The notes under the pieces: generated by a model
Seen by the model: the letters and a program-made list of their open reading frames with translations, nothing else
Told to the model about the DNA's origin: nothing
The model's database searches: none
Translations under genes and position numbers: made by a program
Assembly: GCA_947646735.1 (NCBI GenBank)
Contig: CANTFK010000343.1
Location: forward strand, 62,001 to 126,000
Length of the DNA stretch: 64,000 nucleotides
Source of the DNA: Peronospora farinosa
Lineage: Eukaryota; Oomycota; Peronosporomycetes; Peronosporales; Peronosporaceae
Reading direction: 5' to 3'
Shown: positions 33,763 through 43,516 of the stretch, piece after piece
Numbering within the stretch: the stretch's first letter is position 1
Layout of the letters: the number at the start of each line of letters is the position of its first letter

Positions 33763-34355
33763 TAGCAGGGATAATGGCTCGATCGTCACGTCCACGAACG
33801 GCAAGTCCAGCACAGGTTACGAAGGGGTCGTGTCGTGATCGTGGTTTAGCTGAATACAGTCCAGAGTGGCATCCCATCGCCACTGATGGAGGAGGCGGCA
33901 TAGAAGATGGCATGGACTTGTCTAATCGCGGTATGCCTGCACCTTGTCGTGACACTGGAGATCGGTCTAACCGCCGAGGCTCTGTGCCTTCGACTTGCCC
34001 ACAAGCTCTCAGTGCTGACGATAATTACCTGGACATGAAACATATAAAACGACTCCCACACCTTTTAATGCTGTCACTAACACCTCATTGCCGAATATTT
34101 CTCGCTTGGTGGGGGAAGAAGAAAGACCGGTTGCAGTTGTTAGGCCCGTTGAAGAAAAAACTGGAAATAATCCTGAGGCAGCGTATAGGCGATCTACTTG
34201 AGTACGACGACCAAATGTACGACTGTCGGATCATGAACTGAATTTTTCTGCAACCCTCGTAATTCAAGCAATGAATAACTGCTTAAGCCAATGTCAGTTA
34301 CCGAGGCTTTGAGTGACCCGGATGCAAGCAATGGAGAAAAGCTTTTGAGATTGAG
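33763..34355 (+). pseudogene. Copia remnant 2, integrase-RT linker part
   Basis: Shifted frames give SADDNYLDMKHIKRLPH, then LPNISRLVGEEERPVAVV, then the basic RRST-VRRPNVRLSDHELNFSA segment typical of the Copia linker before RT, ending at QWRKAFEIE. Several frames are used and stops occur, so it is dead. The reading resumes at 42506 on the other side of Gypsy-2 (YHELMRNLYRM..., then ELVDRPYGVKILKNK), proving that Gypsy-2 inserted into this Copia copy. Confidence 0.75.
34351..34355 (+). repeat. Target-site duplication TTGAG, left copy
   Basis: TTGAG here and at 42501-42505 flank the Gypsy-2 LTRs exactly, a perfect 5-bp duplication. Confidence 0.92.
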
Positions 34356-34993
34356 TGTAACGGGGTTACACGACGGTTGTAGCGTCTTTCCGGGAGTTTA
34401 CGGTTAAACTCCCCTTGTATTGCATATAATGCATTATGATACTTCTCTTTAGAGAGGTATTAAGTATAAGCGTTGAGATACGGTATTCGGTAATACCGTA
34501 TCTTATCGATTAGGATTCGATAATCGATAACGCTGTACTAAGTACATCATACACAGATGTTTAGACGATACGTCGTCCAATAGCAAAGTCTGCATATAAT
34601 AATTACTATTATAGTAATTAATCTAGTGTAGTGTACTTAGAGTAGGACTATTCATAAAATCTTAAAGCATAAATAAAATCAGTTCTCCTTTTGAGTTTAA
34701 GATCACAAGTCGTTCTGACTTGTTCTCTTGTGCACTTCGTGCGTTGGTTCTCTGAACCTCTAAGCTTCTAGCTTGTTCTTGCACCCTGTGCGTTGGTTCT
34801 CTGAACCTTAAGCTTATTGCTTGACTGACTAAAGTCTCTCTTTTAGTTTCTTAGAACAGGGTTACTTTCAGTCGTTTACTTAGTTCCTTAGAACTAGGTG
34901 GCTTTTAGCCTTAACTCTATTTAGTTCTCTCGAACTAAGAGGCTTCCAGCCGAAAGTCTTCCTCTGGCTAAAGAGCTGTGCAGCTCCGCTACA
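34356..34993 (+). repeat. Gypsy-2 5' LTR (638 bp)
   Basis: Starts TGTAACGGGGTTACACGACG, itself a TGTAAC/GTTACA inverted repeat, and ends CTCCGCTACA. Inside are many short hairpins (for example around ATCGATAATCGATA near 34520 and AATAATTACTATTATAGTAATTA near 34600) and a duplicated GCGTTGGTTCTCTGAACCT at about 34740 and 34790. Confidence 0.95.
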
Positions 34994-34995
34994 CT

Positions 34996-35012
34996 TGGTA
35001 GCACTTGTAGTC
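34996..35012 (+). other. Primer-binding site of Gypsy-2
   Basis: TGGTAGCACTTGTAGTC begins two bases after the LTR. It differs from the Gypsy-3 site at one base over this length, so both families probably use the same tRNA primer. Confidence 0.6.
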
Positions 35013-35053
35013 AATCCTACACCTGAGTCTTTAAAGACTGACCCTCTGTGAGA

Positions 35054-36055
35054 ATGGAGAATCAAAATCACCTCTCTGAGGCACAACGACTCGCCTTAGA
35101 TAAACTATCTGCGTTCGTCGGGCCTGATCAAATCGAGGCCCTTTTGGCCCAAGGCCCCGAGGTTCTAAATGCTCGTCTTGAGGCCTTTATGCGTTATGAG
35201 GCAACGCTCCTCGGGCAGGTCCATGACCAGGCAGCGTCAGCCGCGCCTATACAGTACATTCCGGTACCTGTGACCGATGCAGAGCCAAAGGCTCGTCCAC
35301 TTGTTTTAAGTGTCAAGACCTTCGAGGGGAAGGAGGGAGAGAACCTTCTCCTCTGGATCCGAGAAGTTGAAATGGCAATGGATGCCGCCATGCTTGCATC
35401 CGATAAGCAACGAGTTGGCTTGGCCATTTCTAAGCTCGGTGGAAGAGCTAGAGAGTGGGCTCTAACGAGCGGTGTCTCTGTAAATGCTGCATTTCCCACA
35501 TGGGAGATGCTTAAAAAGCAATTAACTTGTGTGTTTGCACCGCCTAATCAGGCTTATCGTGTGCGCTCACGCTTCCTAGCTACCCGACAGGGTAAGAAAG
35601 AATTGTCGGACTATGTCCAAGAGTTGAGAACTCTCATTGCTGCTATGCAGCAGGACCCACTGGCAGAGGAAGTCCGAGTAACCATTTTTATGGAGGGACT
35701 TCGCACTGGGGTCGCCAGGACGGAAGTTTATCGTGTCCAGCCTTCGACTTTTGAGGAGGCAGTAAGCGTAGCATTTAACGCTGAATTCAATTTTAAATCT
35801 GCTCGATATGGTCTGCCCTGGTATCAATCAAATACCTCTAATAGGGCGGAACCCATGGACCTCAGCCATGCTGAAGAAGCTGAGCTTCAAGCTGCTGAGC
35901 AGCAAGGTAGCATCCGTAGATGTTACATGTGCGGAAGCACTAGGCATCTCCGCCCTAGCTGTCCGTTGCGAAAGCAACGTTCAAATCGGCAAAGCCGAAG
36001 CCCTGCTCCTAGCCAAAAGGCGAGCACCGCAGGGGAAAATGTCAACTCCCAGTAG
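35054..36055 (+). CDS. gag: Gypsy-2 Gag
   Basis: Open frame of 333 codons from the first ATG (the frame is open two codons further, from GTG only). Residues 1-60 are helical, with [20 protein letters not shown]. The middle is the retrotransposon Gag capsid-like domain ([75 protein letters not shown]). Near the end comes one zinc knuckle [14 protein letters not shown] and a basic tail. It ends with TAG inside a strong hairpin. The frame is intact, so this copy could supply Gag. Gag assembles the cytoplasmic particle in which reverse transcription takes place. Confidence 0.93.
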   Translation: MENQNHLSEAQRLALDKLSAFVGPDQIEALLAQGPEVLNARLEAFMRYEATLLGQVHDQAASAAPIQYIPVPVTDAEPKARPLVLSVKTFEGKEGENLLLWIREVEMAMDAAMLASDKQRVGLAISKLGGRAREWALTSGVSVNAAFPTWEMLKKQLTCVFAPPNQAYRVRSRFLATRQGKKELSDYVQELRTLIAAMQQDPLAEEVRVTIFMEGLRTGVARTEVYRVQPSTFEEAVSVAFNAEFNFKSARYGLPWYQSNTSNRAEPMDLSHAEEAELQAAEQQGSIRRCYMCGSTRHLRPSCPLRKQRSNRQSRSPAPSQKASTAGENVNSQ

Positions 36056-36110
36056 GCGCGGGGCGCCCTACTGGGAAAGAACTAAGTTCTGTTGGATCTT
36101 AAGGAGGTAA
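36032..36110 (+). promoter_or_regulatory. Gag-pol junction of Gypsy-2 with conserved hairpin
   Basis: GGGGAAAAT (36032-36040) is followed after 7 bases by a 12-bp stem with one bulged C (36048-36059 with 36063-36075), whose left arm contains the gag stop. The stem core CAGTAGG/CCTACTG is the same as in Gypsy-3. The -1 frame leads toward pol but meets TAA at 36100-36102; the same TAA is kept in the old copy near 2725. Gag's frame meets a second TAA at 36083, and the third frame is open to 36110. How pol is reached is therefore unclear: slip plus read-through, or splicing. Confidence 0.5.
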
Positions 36111-36740
36111 AGGTAAACAGGGCTTAGCCACAGGTGGTTCTGTGGATGCTCCCATAGAACAAGATTACAAGCCAGGCTTGTTGGTTGTGTCGGCAACCGT
36201 TAAGGGTTTTGAGAAACCCTGGTCAATTTTAATTGACTCAGGGGCGTCAGGGAACTATGTCCGACGTCGCTCCCTTGAGGGGAGTCAGCTGTATGCTGAG
36301 GCGCTGGAAGCGCAAGAGGGTGACAGTATAACCGTACGTCTCGCGACTGGTGTACGTGTCACCGTTCCTAAAGTTCCGTTGAACTTAGGTGTGAAATTTT
36401 TAGATTTCAATAGCGTTGAACGCTGTCTTGTCCTAGATTTGGACTCGAGATATGATCTCATTCTCGGTATGGCCTGGCTGGAACGCCATGAGCCGTGGAT
36501 CGATTGGAGATCCAAAACTTTAGGCTTAACGCGCAATGTTCCTAGCGAAGCTTTGGAGAGTCATGAACCCACCTTCGCTAGAAAACAAAAGTGCTATTGG
36601 CGCGAGCCATTAACTGATTCAGTTAATGTGCTGGGCATTGGAGTGTCTGAGTTGATAAACTCCGATGTCAACAATAATAGTGTCGAGCAGAGCTCAATGA
36701 CACTTAGTGGAACGGCACGTACTCCGTTAAGTGATACTCA

Positions 36741-37265
36741 TAGTAATATTGGCTGTAAATGCGATTTACTGGATGTCGGTAATGACATCGGCTCTCGTAT
36801 AGAGCGAGTGAAGGTCAATGACCTTGTTAGTGATATTGGCTGTAAATGCGATTCACTGGATGTCGGTAATGACATCGGCTCTCGTATAGAGCAAGTTAAG
36901 GTCGATGACCTTGTTAGTGATATTGGCTGTAAATGCGATTCACTGGATGTCGATAATGACATCGGCTCTCGTATAGAGCAAGTTAAGGTCGATGACCTTG
37001 TTAGTGATATTGGCTGGAAATGCGATTCACTGGATGTCGGTAATGACATCGGCTCTCGTATAGAGCGAGTGAAGGTCAATGACCTTGTTAGTGAAGTCAC
37101 TGGTACTAGTGAACCACTGGGTGTCGGTAATGACATCGGCTCTCGTATAGAGCGAGTGAAGGTCAATGACCTTGTTAGTGAAGTCACTAGTACTAGTGAC
37201 TCACTGGATGTCGGTAATGACATCGGCCCTTACATAGGGCAGGTAAACGACAAGGGGTCTGTTGA
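36741..37265 (+). repeat. 87-bp (29-residue) tandem repeats within pol
   Basis: About six units, each encoding a variant of [19 protein letters not shown] followed by -VKV-DLVS, in frame, between protease and RT. The first four are almost identical; the last two replace the CKCD part with EVTGTSE. The frame-preserving unit length suggests the spacer tolerates length change. The old copy near 2072-2170 breaks off at this point. Confidence 0.9.
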
Positions 37266-39594
37266 CCTTGGGGAAGATAACATCCCAAGTACTTTAAAGA
37301 GTACGGTCTCGTCAATGAGACGGCAGCGTCGCCAGATGGCGGCTGCGAGGCGCAAAGCGTCTGTTTTATCGCATAGTAATGTCAATGACCAGTTGTACAC
37401 CCTGGTCAACGGAGTGACAGGTGATGTAGATGGTGAGGTTGACCTTGAGGCCCTCCCATCATTAAATGCTCTTTTAGAGCTAGGCGAAATGTCTGTGGAT
37501 GAATTTCATCAAGCCTTAGAGGCAGGTGCTCTGTCCGATATGGTGGTCATTCGACCTAACCTCGAGCTGAACTCATCCTCGCTTGTCGATGAGACAGTCC
37601 TTGAAGATACCAAAGCGGCACTAAGTGCACGTAGTGGGGCATCTATTCTAAAGGACCCTTCAGATCCCTACTATCCTTTGGTAAAAGAATTCCAGGACGT
37701 GGTGTGTCACGATCCACCGTCGGTTCTACCACCTGATAGGGGCGTACGTCATGAAATTGACTTGGTTCCCGGAACCAAATACTGTGTAACACGGCAGTGG
37801 CCTTTACCCAAAGAACAGTGTGACGTCATTGACGAGTTCTTTCGTGCAAAGCACGCGGCGGGCATGGTGCGTGAAAGTAAATCTCCGCACTCGACACCCA
37901 CTTTCTGTGTTAAGAAACCAAATGGTAAATGGCGTATTGTTCATGCTTATAATAAGCTCAATGCGGCCACTATACCTGCACAGACACCGATACCTAGAAA
38001 GGATGTTCTTCAAAACAATATGGTCGGTTGTACCATGTACAGTGCGCTCGACTTAGTCGATGGTTATTACCAATTGCTCATGCGAGCTAGTGATATTCCG
38101 CTTACTGCTGTTAGTACTCCGAGCGGTATGCTCTGGGAGTGGTTAGTGATGCCCCAAGGGCTATCTAATGCTCCGGCTACGTTTAACCGTTTGGTGACGC
38201 AATTGTTTCGACCCCATCGAAGTTATGCACAGACGTATTTTGATGACATTTTTGTCCATAGCCGAGCTGAACATGGTCGGTCAGATATTGAGAACCATAT
38301 TGTTCATTTACGAGCAGTGCTCGAGTGCATGCGCACTAATAAGTTATATGCTAATGCCTCTAAGTGCATCTTCGGGGCCGAAGAAATTCCCTTTCTAGGG
38401 TGCTTCATTGGGAAGCGAGGACTACGAGCGGATCCCGCCAAAGTCAAAGCCATAGTCGATTGGCCTGTTCCACAGTCTCAGAAGGACTTGCGTAAATGGC
38501 TTGGCCTTGCCAATTACTTACACAAGTATAGCGAAAATTACGCTTATATGGCTCGGCCGTTATCCAATCTCCTTAAAAAGGATGTGGAATGGTGTTGGCA
38601 TGCCGAACACGAAAATGCTTTTCAAGCAGTGAAGGCAAGCCTTCTACATGCTCCTATTTTGGCTTTGCCAGACCCTGACCGACCGTTTAGCGTCGTCTGT
38701 GACGCATCGGATTTTGCCATTGGCAGTGCTCTGTTACAATCAGATGATGAAGGCCGTGAGCGTGTAATCGCTTTTGAATCCCGCCAGCTGAAAGCTGCAG
38801 AAAAGAACTATCCAGTTCACGACAAAGAGCTACTTGCGATGAAGTATGCCCTGGTCAAATTCAGAGTTCATCTGCTGGGCTCAAAGCCTTTTGTGATCTA
38901 TACCGATCATGCGTCGTTACGCACTGCGACTCAGTCGCCGCATCTCTCGCAGAGAATGGCCAGATGGCTGTCATTCTTTGCCGAATATAACTTCGAGGTG
39001 AAATATAAGCCGGGCAAGCAAAATGCTTTGGCTGATGCGTTGTCACGCAGACCTGATTATGAGCTTGCTCATGTGACGATGTTGTCGTCTTCTATCACCG
39101 ATCTCATTCGTACGGCGTATGCTAAAGATGATCACTGTATAGCGTTGCTACATGCTCTTGGCAGTGAGGAGTTTAAAGACTCGGACATTAAATTGTCGGC
39201 ACGATTGCGTGCAAGCCTCCATCGATATTCTATCGATGAGGGGCTGTTGTACTATCGTACAGATGTAGCGGATCCTCCGCGTATTGTAGTTCCTCATGAC
39301 GAGGACCTGAAACATCGTATCCTCTATAAGGTACATGACACCGCCATCGGTGGTCATTTGGGTCGTGAAAAGACCTATGGGGCAGTATGCCAAAGTTATT
39401 GGTGGCCCAAATTATACAAATGGGTGAGCACATATGTGCGTACGTGTGAAATGTGTCAGCGGGTGAAACCCTCGCCCCATTCGGCAGCGCCGCTGGCTAG
39501 TTTGCCTATTCCCACTGGGTGCTGGGAGTCCATTAGTATGGACTTTGTATTTGGCCTACCGAAAGATTCGCATGGCAATACAGGTATTGTGGTC

Positions 39595-39654
39595 TAAGTG
39601 AGCCATCTTGCTCAAACGGTCTTTGTTGACCGTTTGAGCAAGATGGCTCACTTA
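39595..39654 (+). repeat. 27-bp inverted duplication with stop codon in integrase
   Basis: 27 bases starting TAAGTGAGCC are the exact reverse complement of 39628-39654, with a 6-base loop TTTGTT. Comparison with Gypsy-3 (VVFVDRLSKM) shows the left arm is an insertion. Its length is a multiple of three, so the frame is kept, but its first codon is TAA. Confidence 0.9.
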
Positions 39655-40462
39655 GCGGCTGTGCCAGATTCGATCGATGGTGTGGGTACAGCGGAGCTGT
39701 TTATCGATCGGGTGTTTTGCCAACATGGCTTGCCAGTGGCAATTGTTTCTGATCGTGATCCTCGTTTTACGAGTAAATTTTGGAAGTCCGTCTTCCAGGT
39801 GCTGGGCACCCGTTTGGACATGTCCACGGCGGATCATCCGCAGACCGATGGTCAAACCGAACGCGTAAATCGCGTTGTTGAAGATATCCTACGCAGCGTT
39901 TGTGCTGAAACGCCTAAGCGTTGGAGCTCTATGCTCCCTGTAGTTGAGTTTGCACTCAATAATTCCGTGCACGCCTCCACCGGCTACACTCCGTTCTATG
40001 TCAATGGTCTCACACACCCACGCGTTCCGTTAACGCTACCACCGAGTGGTTCAGGGCTTGGTGGGGGAGAGGTTGCCGATCGGCTTGCTGATGTCAGCCC
40101 TAATACTGTTAAGAAACAGGTAAATGCGTTTCTCGCAACGCGACTGAATGTCTTACGACATGTGCAAGATGCAATGGCTGATAGTCAAGATAAACAAAAG
40201 GAATATGCAGATGCGAAAGGCAGAGGTTGTATTAATGATTATGAGGTCGGAGACCAAGTATTATCAAATGCTAAAAATCTACCTACCAATGTAGTATCCG
40301 CTGTCTTTAAGACGAAGTTGCGCCCACGATTTATCGGACCCTTTAAGGTCATTGCCAAGAAAGGCACAGCGTATACGCTTAACTTGCCGTGCAAATTGCG
40401 TACACATCCTGTGTTCTATGTCGCCATGTTGAAACCTTATCGGGATCCGTCCCAAGTAAACA

Positions 40463-41751
40463 TTAAGGCGCTCGCGCCGAGCCCATTGGCATTGTCGCGG
40501 GACGAAGCATCTGCGCCAACATGTCAAGCTGACCCTGCATTCGGGTCCGACTCTCTTCCAGGGACGCAAGCCGGGAGTTCATCGTCTGCCTCTCCTCACG
40601 AAGGGACCGTACCTCCTGAACAAGCTCGGCATGAGCTTGTACCGATACACCGGCCTCCTCCTCCTTTGCTCGATGCTCAGGGGAACCTGCAGTTCCATGT
40701 GGAGCGTCTACTGCAGAAGCGTCGCCGCCATGGTCAAAACCAGTATCTGGTGAAATGGCGGGGTTATCCCGAATCATGGAATTCATAGGAATTTGAGACT
40801 CCCCTTCGGCAGGATTGCCCGTACGCCGTGGACGTTTTTGAGCGTCGTGCGCAGGGTCTGCCTGTTGGCGCTGACGCTTCTCACCAGTAATGGTGAGGGT
40901 AGGCGGGTTAGCGGCCTCGGGCTGTCGTGAACTCGCGGCTACAGGGGTAGCCAAAACATTGGGCTGCTGGGCAGCAGGCGCATAATGCGTTCGTTGGTAT
41001 TTCAATTTTCCCTGGGCCTTCAATTTAGCGTAATCATAACGCATCTTCCGCTCAAGTCGGATATGTGGCAGATATCCATCTGCCACATCGGCGCTTGCCC
41101 GTAGGGCCCACATGCTGCTTAAACGTCGCGCATAATGCGCCCAGCGGCTGAAAGCCGTGTCTTCTTCGTCCTCGGTTTCCCCCGCGAACAGAAGGATGGG
41201 AACACCCTTCATCGGAGGAACTGGCGCACCGCGCACTTGCCTATTAAGGCGTGCCAAGTACTGGCTTTGAGTAGTGATATGGGGCTCCAGATATCGTTGT
41301 CGAAGTGCCGTGCGTGTGGCAACATCCTCAGGCGAAATGGCCTCAGGCCCAATGGTCCAACCAGAAAGGGAATGCCCAGATGCTTCCTTTAGGCGTTCTT
41401 CCACCGTAGGTGGCTTGAACCTGTACTGTCGGTGATCCTTCAGCCGCGTCATGTTCTTCGTTCGGCGCTTGGCGCCTTCCTCTTGGTCGATGGACCGCTG
41501 TTGCTGCTCGTCGAGTGGATTGGTAACCGTTACCGTTGATGATACCTCAGGCGGGTCACGTAACGCTGTTAGCGCATCTGCTGCACCACGTTCAGGGAAC
41601 GGATTCGGTGCATGACGAGTGTCATCTTCACCCGTGAGGGTGACCCATCGGGTCCCACAAAGACGGTGTCACTTTCGTAATCAACCGCTTCTTCAAGGTC
41701 GTCCCCAATGAGGTCCCTAAGAGTCTGTGACTCACTGCCGGGAGGCGTCAT
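40463..41751 (-). CDS. Antisense accessory protein of Gypsy-2 (one frame change)
   Basis: Frame 41668-40463 (named start possible at 41452) overlaps the end of pol and contains, from 41452: GVPILLFAGETEDEED at residues 83-98, a Y/R/K-rich segment, a basic run EKRQRQQ...KRPRR, and a C-terminal coiled coil (ELVQEVRSLREERQTMNSRL). The N-terminus seems to lie in another frame (ATG at 41751, beginning MTPPGSESQTL with VDYESDT) that overlaps by about 100 bases; a one-base change or splice would be needed to join them. The motif block, basic segment and coiled coil match the antisense gene of Gypsy-3. The coiled coil lies opposite the pol tether. Transcription would have to start in or near the 3' LTR. 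Function unknown; I know of antisense frames in plant Gypsy elements, but cannot say whether this one is described. Confidence 0.65.
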
Positions 41752-41850
41752 GTTCTGTGCCGTGAACAAACCGTGAGGTTTTAAGCGTTCGCTAAAGCAC
41801 TACCTCTAAGAGGAAAAATGTCGAGTGACATTCTATGGGAACGTCAGTCT

Positions 41851-41862
41851 GGTGGGGGAGGG
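41851..41862 (+). other. Polypurine tract of Gypsy-2
   Basis: GGTGGGGGAGGG directly precedes the 3' LTR. Confidence 0.75.
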
Positions 41863-42500
41863 TGTAACGGGGTTACACGACGGTTGTAGCGTCTTTCCGG
41901 GAGTTTACGGTTAAACTCCCCTTGTATTGCATATAATGCATTATGATACTTCTCTTTAGAGAGGTATTAAGTATAAGCGTTGAGATACGGTATTCGGTAA
42001 TACCGTATCTTATCGATTAGGATTCGATAATCGATAACGCTGTACTAAGTACATCATACACAGATGTTTAGACGATACGTCGTCCAATAGCAAAGTCTGC
42101 ATATAATAATTACTATTATAGTAATTAATCTAGTGTAGTGTACTTAGAGTAGGACTATTCATAAAATCTTAAAGCATAAATAAAATCAGTTCTCCTTTTG
42201 AGTTTAAGATCACAAGTCGTTCTGACTTGTTCTCTTGTGCACTTCGTGCGTTGGTTCTCTGAACCTCTAAGCTTCTAGCTTGTTCTTGCACCCTGTGCGT
42301 TGGTTCTCTGAACCTTAAGCTTATTGCTTGACTGACTAAAGTCTCTCTTTTAGTTTCTTAGAACAGGGTTACTTTCAGTCGTTTACTTAGTTCCTTAGAA
42401 CTAGGTGGCTTTTAGCCTTAACTCTATTTAGTTCTCTCGAACTAAGAGGCTTCCAGCCGAAAGTCTTCCTCTGGCTAAAGAGCTGTGCAGCTCCGCTACA
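41863..42500 (+). repeat. Gypsy-2 3' LTR (638 bp)
   Basis: Reads the same as 34356-34993 throughout, with the same ends. Confidence 0.95.
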
Positions 42501-42505
42501 TTGAG
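42501..42505 (+). repeat. Target-site duplication TTGAG, right copy
   Basis: Pairs with 34351-34355. Confidence 0.92.
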
Positions 42506-43215
42506 TATCACGAATTGATGCGAAATCTGTATCGTATGGGAGCTAGTGGATCGGCCTTATGGAGTAAAGATTCTAAAGAATAAGTGCATTTTTGTGCGAA
42601 AACGAAATGCGCAAGGTGACGTGTGCCGATATCGCACGCGAATCACGATTAAGAAATGTCAGCAAGAGTTTGGTTTTGTCAGCTTTTGGGAGACCTACGC
42701 TTCCGTAGCGAAGGCTGAGTCGTTGATATTTGTTTTGCTTGTAGCTCTGTTCTTGGGCCTGCATTGTCGCCATATTGATTTTTTGACAGCATATTGAATG
42801 GGCCTCTCGATGATATGGAAGTTTATATGGAACAGTCGATTACTTTGATGATTGTTCTAGTTAAGTTTGTAAGCTGATACAAAGTCAATATGGTTTACGT
42901 ACGACAAGCATCTCGTAGGTGGTACAAAATGCGGATGTGTATCAGAAAAAGCGCGGTTTTCGGCGTACAAAAGTGGATGCAGGTGTATATGTGCGAACAG
43001 TGGGAGGGAACTAATAGTACATTACCGTATATGTGGATAATCTTTTGATCGTTGAAACTGAGTCCGACATTGAGATGGTTTTAGTACAGCTTCAGAGCAA
43101 GGTTGAATCTAAGGACTTAAGTCCTGTAAAGCATTTGCTTGGAATGGAGATATCATGCCAGGGTATAGGATGTCGATTACATAACGCGGCTACATTGAGA
43201 AAATTTAAAGTGTAA
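42506..43215 (+). pseudogene. Copia remnant 2, reverse transcriptase part
   Basis: After a one-base shift near 42540 the frame reads ELVDRPYGVKILKNKCIFVR, CQQEFGFVSFWETYASVAKAES and CRHIDFLTAY, the N-terminal half of Copia RT. It then decays, with MDNLLIVETES (the YVDD region, first residues altered) at about 43033 and KHLLGMEISC near 43130. It belongs with 33763-34355; Gypsy-2 separates the halves. Confidence 0.82.
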
Positions 43216-43516
43216 GCCTGTTTTAACTATCCACCCGTCGTGCCCCGTTACAGCTAGCATCATGCTACCTCAAGCCTTCCTCCGGAAGGGATATGTTGGG
43301 TTGCGTTACCCCAACCAAACATATCTTACGCCCTCGCGGCAATGTTACACATAAAAACGCGTCTTGACATTCCAGTGTTCGAGTTTATTTGCTGCTTTAA
43401 TAGTAGAAACATTTGACGATATCTGTTTCGTCAATTACTGCTAAGTAATTCAAAGCTAACGTTTGCCTTCTCCAAATTCTTATAAAGTTCATTTCCGATT
43501 GTGAATGTGCTTCTCT
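43216..43516. other. Element edge and spacer
   Basis: 43252-43231 on the minus strand reads TGTAACGGGGCACGACGGGT, another degenerate LTR tip of the Gypsy-2 type. The rest up to the next gene has no recognisable content. Confidence 0.45.

Larger units (their letters stand above)
36103..40788 (+). pseudogene. pol: Gypsy-2 pol: protease, repeat spacer, RT, RNase H, integrase, broken chromodomain
   Basis: One frame throughout, with an in-frame TAA at 39595-39597. No ATG precedes the protease; the first possible start seen (36142) is GTG, so translation must come from gag. Domains: retropepsin [13 protein letters not shown] and [14 protein letters not shown]; a 29-residue repeat array (about 36741-37265); RT with [34 protein letters not shown] and catalytic YFDDIF; RNase H ([35 protein letters not shown]); integrase zinc finger (GGHLGREK...CEMCQR) and core ([27 protein letters not shown]). 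After it come the GPFKVIAK tail and a chromodomain (YLVKWRGYPESWNS) cut by TAG where tryptophan is expected. All visible catalytic residues are intact apart from the two stops. Confidence 0.9.
34356..42500 (+). mobile_element. Gypsy-2: young chromodomain Gypsy element, 8145 bp
   Basis: Bounded by 638-bp LTRs that read identical, each TG...CA, with perfect TTGAG duplications. Order: LTR, TGG primer site after a 2-base gap, gag, hairpin at the gag stop, protease, a tandem-repeat spacer, RT, RNase H, integrase, truncated chromodomain, antisense gene, polypurine tract GGTGGGGGAGGG, LTR. Identical LTRs imply very recent insertion, yet pol has an in-frame stop inside a 27-bp inverted duplication and a second stop in the chromodomain. 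This copy therefore probably moved with enzymes supplied by another element. Confidence 0.95.

Noticed and set aside
35808..36110. Third-frame ORF bridging gag and pol of Gypsy-2, also open in the old copy
   Set aside because: It would need two shifts to link gag and pol, and its conservation is explained by the low divergence of the copies. It is mentioned in the junction entry instead.
36100..36110. AAGGAGGT resembling a bacterial ribosome-binding site before pol
   Set aside because: Eukaryotic ribosomes lack the matching 16S end, and the first codon downstream is GTG. The likeness is chance.
36738..37223. 161-codon minus-strand frame over the pol repeats
   Set aside because: Arises only because the 87-bp units keep the reverse frame open; the repeats are in frame with pol.
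36741..37265. Regular 87-bp repeats as a CRISPR-like array
   Set aside because: Units are contiguous without spacers and encode protein in frame within a eukaryotic retrotransposon.
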